From the NCBI GenBank assembly GCA_016208965.1, contig JACQXB010000012.1, positions 1 through 64,000 of the forward strand: 64,000 bases of DNA, read 5' to 3'. Under the pieces are notes generated by a model. It did not search any database. It was given only the letters and a program-made list of their open reading frames with translations, and was not told the origin of the DNA. Positions within the stretch are counted from its first letter, which is position 1. The number at the start of each line of letters is the position of its first letter. This document shows, piece by piece, positions 48,352-59,797 of the stretch. A program made the translations under genes and the position numbers. Origin of the DNA: Nitrospirota bacterium. Its GTDB lineage: Bacteria; Nitrospirota; Thermodesulfovibrionia; UBA6902; DSMQ01.

Positions 48352-49278
48352 ATGAACACGCTCAATATATTAGATAAAGTTACAAAGACCCTTAAATGTC
48401 ATGGGGTGGAATATGCCCAAAAGGAGGCAAAGGCTTTGATAAAAGAAGGGCTGAATATCTCTGATGTTGAAATATACAGAGACAATTCTGAATGTAATGA
48501 AGAACAGTTGAGCATCATTGAAGAAATGCTAAAAAGGAGAGTCAGCCGTGAACCGCTTCAGTATGTCCTTGGCTATGAGGAATTTCTGGGCTTAAGAATA
48601 CTGGTAGGTCAGGGAGTTTTAATCCCAAGACCTGAGACCGAGCTTATGGCAGAACAGGCTGTAAAGACAGTTAAAAGTGAAAAGTTAAAAGTGAAAAGTT
48701 ATGAAGACAAAAACTCATCACTCATCACTCATCACTCATCACTGAATATCTTAGACCTTTGCACTGGTAGCGGTTGTCTGGCTCTTGCCATTGCAAAGGC
48801 ATTTCCTGACGCTCAAGTTTACGGCGCTGATATATCAGAGGTTGCGGTTATGTATGCAAAAGAAAATGCAAGACTGAATTACATGAATAATGTAACCTTT
48901 CTAAAGGGCGATTTGTTTGAACCAATAAAAAAATTTCTTACTTCTCAGTTCTCACTTCTAACTTTTGACTTAATTATCTCAAACCCTCCTTATATAAAAA
49001 CTGCGGATATAAAAACCCTTCAGCCTGAGGTAAGAGACTGGGAGCCTGTGATAGCCCTTGATGGTGGAGAGGATGGGCTTAATATATATAGAGAGTTAAT
49101 ACCTGCGGCAAAGGTATTTCTAAAGGATAATGGAATACTTATGCTTGAAATGGATTTAGGTCAGGCAGGCGAGATTACCAAGATGCTCAAATCCTCAGGC
49201 TACACAGAAATAGAAATTATAAAAGACTATGCTGGAATAGAGAGAGTAGCAAAGGCTAAAAAGAAGACGTGCAATTAA
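48352..49278 (+). CDS. prmC: peptide chain release factor N5-glutamine methyltransferase
   Basis: GVLIPRPETELM...LDLCTGSGCLALA...IISNPPYI; ORF track start 48325 lies in repeat sequence. Confidence 0.95.
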   Translation: MNTLNILDKVTKTLKCHGVEYAQKEAKALIKEGLNISDVEIYRDNSECNEEQLSIIEEMLKRRVSREPLQYVLGYEEFLGLRILVGQGVLIPRPETELMAEQAVKTVKSEKLKVKSYEDKNSSLITHHSSLNILDLCTGSGCLALAIAKAFPDAQVYGADISEVAVMYAKENARLNYMNNVTFLKGDLFEPIKKFLTSQFSLLTFDLIISNPPYIKTADIKTLQPEVRDWEPVIALDGGEDGLNIYRELIPAAKVFLKDNGILMLEMDLGQAGEITKMLKSSGYTEIEIIKDYAGIERVAKAKKKTCN

Positions 49279-49293
49279 GAAAATCGGAGATTT

Positions 49294-50544
49294 GTGGATA
49301 AGCTATTAATTAAAGGTGGAGTAAGGCTCAAAGGCGAGGTATTAATAGAAGGCGCAAAAAACGCAGCCCTTCCCATCATGACAGCCGCACTCCTTTCCTC
49401 TGGAGAAAATATCATATCTAATATTCCTCACCTAAAAGACATCGCAACAATGGGAGCATTGCTTAAACAGCTTGGTGTTGATTTTCATATTGAAAACGGC
49501 AAGGTATCGCTTAACACAGAAAAAATAACCTCAATAGAAGCACCTTATTCGCTTGTGAAGACAATGCGAGCATCTGTGCTTGTCCTTGGACCGCTACTTG
49601 CACGGATGGGTGAGGTAAGGGTATCACTGCCGGGGGGATGTGCAATTGGTGCAAGACCTATAAACCTCCACCTAATGGGCCTGCAAAAGATGGGTGCAGA
49701 GATAACACTTTCAGAGGGCTATGTAATTGCCAGGGCAAAGAAGCTTAAAGGTGCATCTATTTATTTTGACATACCTACTGTTACAGGCACAGAAAACCTT
49801 ATGATGGCAGCCGTGCTTGCTGACGGCATCACCATACTTGAGAATGCAGCCATGGAACCTGAGGTTGTTGATCTGGCAAATGCCTTAATCTCAATGGGCG
49901 CAAATATTGAAGGTGCAGGCACAAGTGTTATTAAGCTAAAGGGAGTGAATAGCCTCAGGCCTGTTAACCATAGCATAATACCTGACAGGATAGAGACTGG
50001 AACATTCATGATTGCTGCCGGCATAACAGGCGGCGAGATAAAGATTAAAGGTTGTAATTTTTCCCACTTGGACTCAATAGTTATAAAGCTTAAAGAAGCA
50101 GGGCTTACTATTGACAAAGAGGACGACGGGGTAATAGTCAAAGGCCCTGAAAGATTAAGTTCTGTGGATGTAAAGACCATGCCTTACCCCGGATTTGCAA
50201 CTGACATGCAAGCGCAGTTCATGGCTTTAATGAGTATTGCAGACGGCACAAGCCTTATAACAGAAAGCATATTTGAAAACAGATTCATGCATGTTGCAGA
50301 GTTAAAAAGAATGGGCGCTGATATAAAAGTACAGGGCTCTTTAGCTACTGTTAAAGGCGTTGCATCTCTTACAGGCGCTCCTGTTATGGCAACTGATTTA
50401 AGGGCTTCTGCCTCGCTTGTGCTTGCAGGACTTGCTGCAAAAGGCACTACAATTGTTGAGAGGGTTTATCACCTTGACAGGGGCTACGAAAAAATAGAGG
50501 AAAAGCTCACACCTTTAGGGGCAAAGATAAAAAGGGTGAAGTAA
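49294..50544 (+). CDS. murA: UDP-N-acetylglucosamine 1-carboxyvinyltransferase
   Basis: [27 protein letters not shown]...[17 protein letters not shown]. Confidence 0.97.
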   Translation: MDKLLIKGGVRLKGEVLIEGAKNAALPIMTAALLSSGENIISNIPHLKDIATMGALLKQLGVDFHIENGKVSLNTEKITSIEAPYSLVKTMRASVLVLGPLLARMGEVRVSLPGGCAIGARPINLHLMGLQKMGAEITLSEGYVIARAKKLKGASIYFDIPTVTGTENLMMAAVLADGITILENAAMEPEVVDLANALISMGANIEGAGTSVIKLKGVNSLRPVNHSIIPDRIETGTFMIAAGITGGEIKIKGCNFSHLDSIVIKLKEAGLTIDKEDDGVIVKGPERLSSVDVKTMPYPGFATDMQAQFMALMSIADGTSLITESIFENRFMHVAELKRMGADIKVQGSLATVKGVASLTGAPVMATDLRASASLVLAGLAAKGTTIVERVYHLDRGYEKIEEKLTPLGAKIKRVK

Positions 50545-50616
50545 ACCCCGTTAGAAATTATTCTAAAATCTAACCCTGACGCAGAACAGTGTGGCATTAT
50601 TTCTAACGGGGTGAAG
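50544..50616. repeat. CCCCGTTAGAAA palindrome family member at murA stop codon
   Basis: aaccccgttagaaatt...atttctaacggggtgaag. Confidence 0.75.
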
Positions 50617-50625
50617 TTTACAGAA

Positions 50626-52008
50626 TTAAACCTCTATCTCCTCTTCTCTTTCTGGCACGCGGGCAGAAAATCCAAAATTCTCTCTAACTTTTTCTTCAAA
50701 TTCCCTTGAGACATATTCTTCGCCGTGGACTATGATAACAGAAGGCCTATTCTTAAACGCCCTGAGCCATTCTAAAAGCCCTTTCTGGTCTGCATGGGCT
50801 GAAAAGCCGCCGATTGTGTATATCTTTGCCTTTACTGCTATGTCTTCGCCAAGGACATGAACTGTCTTTGCGCCTTCAATAATCCTTCTGCCGAGAGTGC
50901 CTCTTGCCTGAAAGCCGGTGAATACCATACTACACTCAGAGCGCCAGAGATTATGCTTAAAGTGATGCCTTATCCTCCCGCCTTCGCACATGCCGCTTCC
51001 TGCAATTATAACTGCGCCTGACTTTATTCTGTTTATCCTCTGGGACTCTTCTACGGATGTGGTAAAGTGAAGCCTGATTGCCGCTGACTTTTGTGTCTGA
51101 AACATCTTCATAGCCTCTTCATCAAAACACTCAGGATGGGCAAGGTATATTTTTGTTGCCTCTTCTGCAAGGGGGCTGTCTACATATACATCAAAAGGGC
51201 TGAGCCGCTTTTCTCTAACGAGTTTGTTCAGCGCATACAAAATATCCTGCGTCCTTCCTACGGCAAACGCAGGGATGAGGACATTGCCGCCGCGCTTGAA
51301 AGTTACCTTTATTGCCTCGGTAAACTCACCAATGCTTTCCTCAGTTCCTTTATGAAGCCTATTTCCGTAAGTTGACTCTATAACTACATAATCTGCAGCT
51401 TCTACGTCTTGAGGGTCGTTTATTATCGGATTACCTTTTTTCCCGATATCTCCTGAGAATACGATTCTTTTTTCCACTGGGCTGTCCTGATACCAAATTT
51501 CCAATGTGCTTGAGCCAAGTATATGTCCTGCATCTATAAATCTGTATTTTATGCCTTTACCAAGACGTTCAATGTTTCCATAAGACTTTCTGTCAAAAAG
51601 AGGAATGACCTCTTTTACATCCTCTACGGTATAGAGGGGTTCAAAGATGACTTCCCTTCCCTGCCTTAGAGCCTTTTTTTTAAGCCATTCTGCGTCTTTT
51701 TCCTGTATATTTGCAGAGTCATAAAGCATTATCTCTGTAAGGTCAGCAGTTGCAGATGTGGTTATTATCCTGCCCCGGAATCCTTCTTTTACAAGTTTTG
51801 GAATAAGCCCTGAATGGTCAATATGCGCATGGGTTAAAAAGAGATAATCTATATCTTTTGGGTTAAACTGAAAATGGTTTTTATTTATCTTTTCAGAATT
51901 CTCGCCTTGATACATCCCGCAATCCACAAGTATCTGCAGGTCATTGACTGACAAATGAAAGCATGACCCTGTAACCGTCCTTACACCGCCAAGGAATTTT
52001 ATCTTCAA
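50626..52008 (-). CDS. MBL-fold beta-CASP ribonuclease/metallohydrolase
   Basis: FLTHAHIDHSGLIPKLV...IAGSGMCEGGRIRHHFKHNLW...GGFSAHADQ. Confidence 0.93.
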   Translation of the reverse strand: MKIKFLGGVRTVTGSCFHLSVNDLQILVDCGMYQGENSEKINKNHFQFNPKDIDYLFLTHAHIDHSGLIPKLVKEGFRGRIITTSATADLTEIMLYDSANIQEKDAEWLKKKALRQGREVIFEPLYTVEDVKEVIPLFDRKSYGNIERLGKGIKYRFIDAGHILGSSTLEIWYQDSPVEKRIVFSGDIGKKGNPIINDPQDVEAADYVVIESTYGNRLHKGTEESIGEFTEAIKVTFKRGGNVLIPAFAVGRTQDILYALNKLVREKRLSPFDVYVDSPLAEEATKIYLAHPECFDEEAMKMFQTQKSAAIRLHFTTSVEESQRINRIKSGAVIIAGSGMCEGGRIRHHFKHNLWRSECSMVFTGFQARGTLGRRIIEGAKTVHVLGEDIAVKAKIYTIGGFSAHADQKGLLEWLRAFKNRPSVIIVHGEEYVSREFEEKVRENFGFSARVPEREEEIEV

Positions 52009-52194
52009 ACTCTACCTCCTTTAAATTTATTATAGGGCATGTTCACTATCTCTATCAGGATAACATGCGCTCAGAAGGAATCATTTCTTGCAATCATGCA
52101 AGAAATGATATATCTTTGTTAGGTAACTATAAGGTATTTGCCAGCATGAACACAATGGTATGTACCGTCTGGTGCATACCAATGGAATAAGCAT

Positions 52195-53481
52195 ATGAGA
52201 ATAATAAAAGACAAACAAGTTGAAGCATTCATAGAAAATATAGGACATAGGGCATCTGCATATATCAGTGAAGACAAGATACATAATGCAGTAAAGAAAA
52301 TCCTAAATGATGTAAAAAGAAACGGAGATAAGGCAGTTAAAGAATATACTGAACGATTTGATTTAATAAAATTAAGAAATCTTTTAATAGACAAAAAAAA
52401 GATTGAAACCATAGCTGATAAGGCAGATAAGAAAGTTGTAAGGATGCTTGAGCTTTCAGCCAAACGCATAAGGGTTTTTCATGAAAAACAGAAAGAAAAA
52501 TCATGGACATTTTCAAAAGAAGGCATCACGGTTGGGCAGATAATAAGACCCATTGAAAGGGTCGGCGTCTATGTGCCGGGCGGGAAGGCATCATATCCTT
52601 CTACTGTACTTATGAATGTAATACCTGCACAGGTTGCAGGTGTCCCTGAGATTGCCTTGTGTGTTCCAACACCAAGAGGAGAGATAAATCCTTATGTGAT
52701 GTCTGCTATAAGGTTGCTTAATGTAGAGGAAGTTTACAGAATTGGTGGAGCACAAGCAATAGGTGCAATGGCTTACGGAACAGAGACTATAAAAAAGGTT
52801 GATAAAATAGTCGGACCTGGAAATATCTATGTTGCTACTGCAAAAAGGCTTGTCTTTGGTGAGGTTGATATTGATATGATTGCAGGTCCAAGTGAGATAT
52901 TAATAATTGCGGATAATACTGCCAATCCATCCTTTATCGCCGCAGACCTGCTCAGCCAAGCAGAGCATGATGAAATGGCATCATCAATACTGATTACTAA
53001 CTCAATGGCTTTTGCTAAAAAAGTAAGCGATGAGCTTAAAAATCAGCTAAATAAACTTAAAAGAAAAGATATTGCAAAAAGATCTATTGATAAATATGGG
53101 GTGATAATAATTACAAAAAACCTTAATGATGCAGTTGATATAGCTAACAGGATTTCGCCTGAGCACCTTGAGATAATGACGTATAATCCTGAAGACCTTC
53201 TTCCAAAAATAAAAAATGCAGGGGCAATATTTCTCGGTGAATGGAGCCCTGAGCCCCTTGGCGATTACTCAGCAGGTCCTAATCATACTCTTCCAACAGG
53301 AGGTACTGCAAGGTTTTCCTCTCCCTTGGGAGTGTATGATTTTATAAAACGCTCAAGCATTATTAATTTCAAAAAAGAGGGTTTCATCAGGCTTGCTGAT
53401 GCCGTTAAGACTATTGCAGATATAGAAGGGCTTGAGGCACACGGAAATACAATAAGGGTAAGGCTTGGATGTTTGATTTAA
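52195..53481 (+). CDS. hisD: histidinol dehydrogenase
   Basis: RVGVYVPGGKASYPSTVLMNVIPAQVAGV...DMIAGPSEILIIAD. Confidence 0.97.
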   Translation: MRIIKDKQVEAFIENIGHRASAYISEDKIHNAVKKILNDVKRNGDKAVKEYTERFDLIKLRNLLIDKKKIETIADKADKKVVRMLELSAKRIRVFHEKQKEKSWTFSKEGITVGQIIRPIERVGVYVPGGKASYPSTVLMNVIPAQVAGVPEIALCVPTPRGEINPYVMSAIRLLNVEEVYRIGGAQAIGAMAYGTETIKKVDKIVGPGNIYVATAKRLVFGEVDIDMIAGPSEILIIADNTANPSFIAADLLSQAEHDEMASSILITNSMAFAKKVSDELKNQLNKLKRKDIAKRSIDKYGVIIITKNLNDAVDIANRISPEHLEIMTYNPEDLLPKIKNAGAIFLGEWSPEPLGDYSAGPNHTLPTGGTARFSSPLGVYDFIKRSSIINFKKEGFIRLADAVKTIADIEGLEAHGNTIRVRLGCLI

Positions 53482-53522
53482 TAGTCCTTGGCAACTGATT
53501 ATCTTAGAATTCAAATTTGATG

Positions 53523-54974
53523 TTACTTTTTCCAGAAGTGCGGGACAAAGAGAATAATAACAGTATATATCTCAAGTCTGCCTATTAACATGCAGATGGT
53601 AAGCACCCATTTCCCTGCCAGTGGTATCGTTGAATAATTTTCCATTGGCCCTGCAGAACCAAGTGCAGGTCCAACATTTGACATTGCTGAAACCACAGTG
53701 GTTGCAGAAGTGACTATATCTACACCAAGGGCAGTCATTGCAAGGGTTGAGAGCACCCATATTGAAATAAAAAGAAAAATAAAGCCCCATACGCTTCCTA
53801 ATACTTCTTTTGGAAGTTCTTTCCCATCAAGTTTTACAAAGGTTACAGCCCGTGGATGAATCAGATGATAAAACTCTCTAAACATTTGTTTTAAAGCGAG
53901 TAGAATCCTTACCTGTTTTATGCCGCCTGCAGTTGAACCCACCATGCCTCCGAGGAACATAAGGGCTACAAGAAGGGTTTGTGTGAATACAGGCCATTTC
54001 TCAAAATCCGATGTAACATATCCCGTAGCGGTCATTATGGAGACGGCCTGAAAGAGTGCATACCGGAATGCTTCAGGGATAGACTTATAGTATTCAGAAA
54101 AATATATGCTTATTGTGATTAATAATGAGGCAACTATTGTAACTGCAAAGTAAAATATGAATTCATTACTCTTTATATACCTTCCGAAAACACCTTTAAA
54201 TGCATAGTAGTGAAGTGAAAAGTTTGTACCTCCAACGAACATAAGAAATATAATTACATAATCAATATATGCACTCTTGTAATATGCTATGCTAAGGTTC
54301 TTTGTAGAATATCCTCCAGTTGCTAATGCACTAAAGCAATGACATATCGCATCATAAAGATTCATCCCCCCTGACCAGAGCAGAAGGATTCCGATGAGAG
54401 TAAATAATAGATAAACAATGTATAGAGATTTTGCAGTATCTATTATTCTTGGTCTGAGTTTTTCTACAACTACCTCTGATGCCTCAGCCTTGAAGAGCTG
54501 CATTCCTCCTGTTCCGAGCATGGGCATTATGGCAAGAGACATGACTATTATCCCCATCCCTCCCATCCAGTGTGTAAGACTCCTCCAGAAAAGAACGCCC
54601 TTTGGCAAAACTTCTATATCCGTAAGAATAGAGGCGCCAGTTGTTGTGAAGCCTGACATGGATTCAAATACCGCATCAGTAAGTGAGGGGATACTGCCTG
54701 AAAGCATGAAAGGTAATGCACCAGAGAATGCCATTACTACCCAGCTTGTAGTTACGATAATAAATGCATCTCTATGCCTGATTTCTTCTTTTTTGTGCTT
54801 TTTTGTGAGAAAAAAAAGAATTACTCCTGATAACAAAGTTATTAAAAATGATTCCATTAGTGGTATAGCATCAGGCTGTTTATATATCAGAGAGACAATA
54901 ACAGGGAGTGTCATGAAAGGGGAGATGATTATAAGGACAATCCCTGCGATATTCAGTATTAATTTAAAATTCAT
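53523..54974 (-). CDS. trkH: TrkH-family potassium uptake protein
   Basis: multi-TM; FESMSGFTTTGASILTDIE...SLTHWMGGMGIIV. Confidence 0.94.
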   Translation of the reverse strand: MNFKLILNIAGIVLIIISPFMTLPVIVSLIYKQPDAIPLMESFLITLLSGVILFFLTKKHKKEEIRHRDAFIIVTTSWVVMAFSGALPFMLSGSIPSLTDAVFESMSGFTTTGASILTDIEVLPKGVLFWRSLTHWMGGMGIIVMSLAIMPMLGTGGMQLFKAEASEVVVEKLRPRIIDTAKSLYIVYLLFTLIGILLLWSGGMNLYDAICHCFSALATGGYSTKNLSIAYYKSAYIDYVIIFLMFVGGTNFSLHYYAFKGVFGRYIKSNEFIFYFAVTIVASLLITISIYFSEYYKSIPEAFRYALFQAVSIMTATGYVTSDFEKWPVFTQTLLVALMFLGGMVGSTAGGIKQVRILLALKQMFREFYHLIHPRAVTFVKLDGKELPKEVLGSVWGFIFLFISIWVLSTLAMTALGVDIVTSATTVVSAMSNVGPALGSAGPMENYSTIPLAGKWVLTICMLIGRLEIYTVIILFVPHFWKK

Positions 54975-56317
54975 ATAAGGATTTTTTCTATATCCTTTAT
55001 AGACTCCCGGAGGGCAAATAGTATTAGTTTATCTCCTTCTAATACTTTATCTAGACCAGTAGGGATGATTATATCGTCATCTCTTATAATCGCACCAATA
55101 AGTGATGTCTTGGGAAGTTTTGCATCTTTGAGGTATTTATTAACAAGTGCTGATGTCTTGCTGACCCTTGCCTCTATTATCTCTGCCTTATCCTCAGCTA
55201 TTGCGGTTAAGGAAAGGATATCGCCTCTTCTGATATATCGCAGGATAGAGCTTGCTGTAATCAGTCTTGGACTAAGAATAGCCTGAAGTCCGAGGCTATA
55301 GGCAAGGGGAATATAGTCTGTTTTGTTTACAATAACTATTGTTTTTTTAACACCTAATTTCTTTGCAAGCAGCGCCCCCATTATATTCAGTTCCTCATTA
55401 TTAGAGACCGCAATAAACACATCCATATCACTGATATTCTCCTCAAGGAGGAGTTTCTGGTCTGTTCCATCTCCGTGAAGTATCAATGTCCTGCCGAGAT
55501 ACTTACTTAAATATTTACACCTCTCAGCATCCTTCTCAATAATTTTAATATCAGCCTTATGTTCCATGCTTGTAGCTATATAATAGCCTATCCTTCCGCC
55601 TCCAAGAATCATGATTTTTTTTGACGGTTCAGTTGAAACCCCGAGCATTTCTGCGGAATCTTCAATCTCAGACCTTTTTATGGGTAGATAAATTATATCA
55701 CCTTCCTGGATGGTGTCATTACCAGAAGGGATTATTGTTTTCTCTCCCCTTTCTATTAGCCCAATAATAAACCTCTTATTAATTTTATTTCGCAGCTCCT
55801 TTAATGTTTTTCCAGTTAAGAATGTTTTTTCTGGCATCTTAAAACCAATGACTTTTATAATGCCTTCTTCAAAATCCTCAACATCTGTAGCAAACGGGAC
55901 CTCAAGCAGCCTTGTTATTGCCCTCGCAACCTCAAGCTCAGGATTAATGACAGGGTCTATATCAAGATTTTCTTTGCTAAGGAGTTCTTTATTGAAGAAA
56001 TAATCAGGATTTCTGATACGGGCAATCTTTCGTGGTATGTTAAACATAGCCCTGCCCAAAAGACAGGCAATCATATTTGTCTCATCACTGTTTGTAACTG
56101 CAAGAAGAATATCTGCCTTCTCTGCTTCTGCATCTTTTAAGGCTGAAGGGTCTCCGCCTTCCCCTTCAACAACCGCAACATCAAGATCTTCAGTGATTCG
56201 TTTTAGTTTATTCTTGTCCTTTTCAATAACAACAACATCTATGCCTTCCGCAGACAGAAACTTTGCTATCTGAAACCCTACCTCGCCTGCTCCAACTATA
56301 ATTACTCGCATAGGCAA
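54971..56317 (-). CDS. trkA: Trk potassium transporter regulatory subunit TrkA
   Basis: two RCK_N/TrkA_C pairs; VIIVGAGEVGFQIAKFL. Confidence 0.95.
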   Translation of the reverse strand: MPMRVIIVGAGEVGFQIAKFLSAEGIDVVVIEKDKNKLKRITEDLDVAVVEGEGGDPSALKDAEAEKADILLAVTNSDETNMIACLLGRAMFNIPRKIARIRNPDYFFNKELLSKENLDIDPVINPELEVARAITRLLEVPFATDVEDFEEGIIKVIGFKMPEKTFLTGKTLKELRNKINKRFIIGLIERGEKTIIPSGNDTIQEGDIIYLPIKRSEIEDSAEMLGVSTEPSKKIMILGGGRIGYYIATSMEHKADIKIIEKDAERCKYLSKYLGRTLILHGDGTDQKLLLEENISDMDVFIAVSNNEELNIMGALLAKKLGVKKTIVIVNKTDYIPLAYSLGLQAILSPRLITASSILRYIRRGDILSLTAIAEDKAEIIEARVSKTSALVNKYLKDAKLPKTSLIGAIIRDDDIIIPTGLDKVLEGDKLILFALRESIKDIEKILI

Positions 56318-56445
56318 GATTATAGCACGGGAAAAGCAAGAAATGGGAAGTAGGAAGAAGGAGCATTTTCTAAATCGGGAATCAGGGTTGCCTTTTGGGG
56401 GTTGACGGAAAGGACATTTTTTGTTTTACTATTTACTGTAGTTAA

Positions 56446-56517
56446 GGGCGATTAGCTCAGTGGGAGAGCGCTGCCTTCACACGGCAGAGGTCGTAGGTTC
56501 GAAACCTACATCGCCTA
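56446..56517 (+). tRNA. tRNA-Val (anticodon CAC)
   Basis: GGGCGATTAGCTCAGTGGGAGAGCGCTGCCTTCACACGGCAGAGGTCGTAGGTTCGAAACCTACATCGCCTA cloverleaf. Confidence 0.95.
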
Positions 56518-56519
56518 TT

Positions 56520-56954
56520 TTATTTCCTTTTATGCCCCAAAGAATGTGTGAGAAACACCCTGAAACGCTTTTTTAGTTCCTCGTCTTTAATATTTCTAAT
56601 TGTATTCTCTATGTATTGGATATCTTCGTCACTTAACCGAGGGGCCCTGAGGGTGTTTAGTTTATTATTGATATCTTCATCGAGTTTGCCGAGTTTGAAT
56701 CTTATTTCTTCTACCTTATAAGACGTTAGCTTTTCACATATCTCCTGTTTGAAAAAACTCAGGTGGTGCATCCACTGTGGGGTATCCACTGTAATGAAAA
56801 GGATCTTCCCCTTTAACAATTGAGGGGATGTGTGTGCGGCAATTGTTTCTCCTGCAAGAGTTGTCCACTGATCTTTTATCTTCCGGAGTGCTAATCCATC
56901 CTCTAAACCACAATCTTTGATAAACCGATAAAGGATGTTCCCTGCACGTTGCAT
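56520..56954 (-). CDS. DUF721 domain-containing protein
   Basis: LRKIKDQWTTLAGETIAAHTSPQLLKGKILFITVDTPQWMHHLSFFKQEI; ORF track start 57059 runs into repeats. Confidence 0.82.
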   Translation of the reverse strand: MQRAGNILYRFIKDCGLEDGLALRKIKDQWTTLAGETIAAHTSPQLLKGKILFITVDTPQWMHHLSFFKQEICEKLTSYKVEEIRFKLGKLDEDINNKLNTLRAPRLSDEDIQYIENTIRNIKDEELKKRFRVFLTHSLGHKRK

Positions 56955-57016
56955 CTTTAAAAAGTTAAGAGTTATCCCGAAATATCGGGGTTCGCCTGAG
57001 GCGAAAAAGTTAGGAG

Positions 57017-57202
57017 TTATGCCTTTTTTACTGTCCCAGAACGGAGACAACGGGTGCATACATAAACCCTTCTTACCCCATGAGGTGTATGTGACTTTAT
57101 CCTCTGAAGATTGGGAAAAAACACGCGTTTAGTCTTATTGTTTGCGTGGCTTACATTATTCCCTGCCAAATTCTTTTTCCCACACACTGAACAAGCTGCC
57201 AT
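57017..57202 (-). CDS. rpmB: 50S ribosomal protein L28
   Basis: [35 protein letters not shown]. Confidence 0.95.
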   Translation of the reverse strand: MAACSVCGKKNLAGNNVSHANNKTKRVFFPNLQRIKSHTPHGVRRVYVCTRCLRSGTVKKA

Positions 57203-57439
57203 TTTGAAATACCCTCCTTTATCCCGAAATGCATTTGAAAACCACAGAGATATCAGAGAGAAACCACAGAGGTCGCAGAGTTTTTTTAAAACTAAATTTA
57301 TTTTTCTCCGTGTTCTCTGTGGCTATATTTTTCTGTGTCCTCTAATTGCATTTTACAGATTAACATAGATTGAAGAAAAAGCAGTGATTATGATAACATT
57401 AAATAAAAGTTTAACTCAAGTAATCTCAAAAGAGGACAA

Positions 57440-59797
57440 TTGGCTAAATTAAGAGTTTACGAATTAGCAAAGAAATTAAATATCAGTAGCAAGGACATAC
57501 TTGCTGAACTGGGAAGGCTTGGTGTGGAGGTTAAAAGCCATTCATCAAGCATAGAGGATAAAATTGCTAAAAAAATAACAGAGATTTTTACAAAAAAGGC
57601 CAAGTCAGAAACAGCGCCTGCTGTTAAGAAGGAAGCGAAGGTCCCCCAAAAAGAACCACCAAAAGAAATTGTGAAAAAATCAAAACCACAGGAAGAGATT
57701 ACCCAGAAGGAAAAAGAAGTTAAGAAAGATACGGATAAAGAAGAAGATTCTCATGTTACAGGAGTTTCCCTCAGGCCTCAACCTTTACAGGTTTCACAGA
57801 TTGTGGTGGAGGAAGAAGAGGAGATCAAGGTCCCGGACAGGTTCAAGAAAGAGATAGAGGTTGAAAAATTTGCAAAATTTAAAGGTAAACCAGGGATGCA
57901 GAAGGCGTTTGATACCATAAAAAGGGTAGACATCAAAAAGAAGGCATATGATTTTGGCGCCCCTATTAAGAGATATGGGAAGAGACCGCAGGAACAGATA
58001 GTGGAGACAAAAGTTATTCCACTCCCTACACAACCCAGAAAGAGGGTGCTTAAATTTCAGGAAGGGACAACCCTCAGGGAATTTGCAGAGCTTATGGGGC
58101 AGAAAGCCCCCGAGGTTATTAAAAAGTTTATGGAGCTTGGCTATATGCCAACTATAAATCAGCCCGTGGATACAGATGCAGCCCAGATCGTTGCTGAGGC
58201 ATTTGGTCTAAAGATTGAAACAACACATATTGAAACCGACGAAGCTATCATGGAAAAAGATGTGGATGTCTCTAAACTTGAGCCCCGACCACCAATTGTG
58301 ACAATTATGGGGCATGTAGACCATGGAAAGACTACCCTTTTGGATGCAATAAGACAGACAAAGGTTACAGAGACAGAGGCAGGGGGAATAACCCAGCATA
58401 TAGGTGCTTACAAGGTAAGATTAAAGGATAAGGAGATAGTATTCCTTGACACTCCCGGGCATGAGGCATTTACCATGATGAGGGCAAGGGGTGCGAAGGT
58501 TACAGATATAGTGGTGCTTGTAGTGGCTGCTGATGATGGTGTCATGCCTCAAACTATTGAGGCTATCAACCACGCAAAGGCTGCAAGTGTACCAATTGTT
58601 GTAGCTATAAACAAGATAGATAAACCTGAGGCTAATCCATCAAAGGTAAAAAATGAACTCGCAGAACATGGCATTGTCTCAGAGGAATGGGGAGGGCAAA
58701 ATGTCTTTGTTGAAATTTCAGCAAAGAAAAAAATAGGCATAGAACAGCTTCTTGAGATGATCCTGCTTCAGGCAGATATGATAGAAATAAATGCAGATTA
58801 CCATAGACCTGCAAGGGGTACAATAATAGAGGCTAAACTGGATAAAGGCAGGGGTCCGGTTGCTACCGTGATAGTCAATTCAGGAACACTCAAGATTGGG
58901 GCCGCCTTCCTCGCCGGAACAATTACTGGCAGGGTTCGTGCCCTTATTGATGACAGTGGCAACAGGGTACAAGAGGCACTACCTTCAACACCTGTAGAGG
59001 TTATAGGTTTCCCTGACATTCCTCGGGCAGGTGATGTGTTTGTTGTTGTGGAAGACGAAAGAAGGGCAAGGCAGATAGCGCTAAGCAGGTTTGAAAAACG
59101 GAAGGTATCCCAGGGGGCAGAGGTTAAAAAAATAACCCTTGATGACCTGTATGGAAAGATAAAAGAGGGAGAGGTAAAAGAGCTCAATATTATTATAAAA
59201 GCAGATGTTCAGGGCTCTGCAGAGGCAGTTAAAGATGCCCTTGAGAACCTAAGCCATCCACAGGTAAAAATAAAGGTGATACACGCAGCAGTGGGTGGTA
59301 TCAATGAATCTGATGTTATGCTTGCAACCGCCTCCGGGGCAATAATTATAGGGTTCAATACAAGGCCTGAGATAAAGGCTCATGCCATCGCTGAAAGAGA
59401 AGGTGTTGACATAAGGAAATACAACATAATTTATGATGTGATTGAGGATGTTAAGAAGGCACTTGAAGGGCTTCTTGAGCCTACCATCACTGAGAAGATA
59501 TTGGGCAGGGCTGAGGTCAGGCAACTCTTTCCTGTATCAAGAGTTGGAACAATTGCAGGATGTTACGTCCTTAATGGAAACATTACCCGTACAAGTTCGG
59601 GGATAAGGGTTATAAGGGATAATATTGTTATATATGATGGCAAGATTGCCTCTCTTAAGAGGTTTAAAGAGGATGCGAGAGAAGTTCAGACAGGCTACGA
59701 GTGCGGCATTATGATAGAAAACTTTAATGATATTAAGGTAGGGGATATCCTTGAGAACTACCTTGAAGAAAAGGTAGCAGCAAAGTTTGATTCATAA
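57440..59797 (+). CDS. infB: translation initiation factor IF-2
   Basis: [22 protein letters not shown]...[23 protein letters not shown]. Confidence 0.97.
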   Translation: MAKLRVYELAKKLNISSKDILAELGRLGVEVKSHSSSIEDKIAKKITEIFTKKAKSETAPAVKKEAKVPQKEPPKEIVKKSKPQEEITQKEKEVKKDTDKEEDSHVTGVSLRPQPLQVSQIVVEEEEEIKVPDRFKKEIEVEKFAKFKGKPGMQKAFDTIKRVDIKKKAYDFGAPIKRYGKRPQEQIVETKVIPLPTQPRKRVLKFQEGTTLREFAELMGQKAPEVIKKFMELGYMPTINQPVDTDAAQIVAEAFGLKIETTHIETDEAIMEKDVDVSKLEPRPPIVTIMGHVDHGKTTLLDAIRQTKVTETEAGGITQHIGAYKVRLKDKEIVFLDTPGHEAFTMMRARGAKVTDIVVLVVAADDGVMPQTIEAINHAKAASVPIVVAINKIDKPEANPSKVKNELAEHGIVSEEWGGQNVFVEISAKKKIGIEQLLEMILLQADMIEINADYHRPARGTIIEAKLDKGRGPVATVIVNSGTLKIGAAFLAGTITGRVRALIDDSGNRVQEALPSTPVEVIGFPDIPRAGDVFVVVEDERRARQIALSRFEKRKVSQGAEVKKITLDDLYGKIKEGEVKELNIIIKADVQGSAEAVKDALENLSHPQVKIKVIHAAVGGINESDVMLATASGAIIIGFNTRPEIKAHAIAEREGVDIRKYNIIYDVIEDVKKALEGLLEPTITEKILGRAEVRQLFPVSRVGTIAGCYVLNGNITRTSSGIRVIRDNIVIYDGKIASLKRFKEDAREVQTGYECGIMIENFNDIKVGDILENYLEEKVAAKFDS

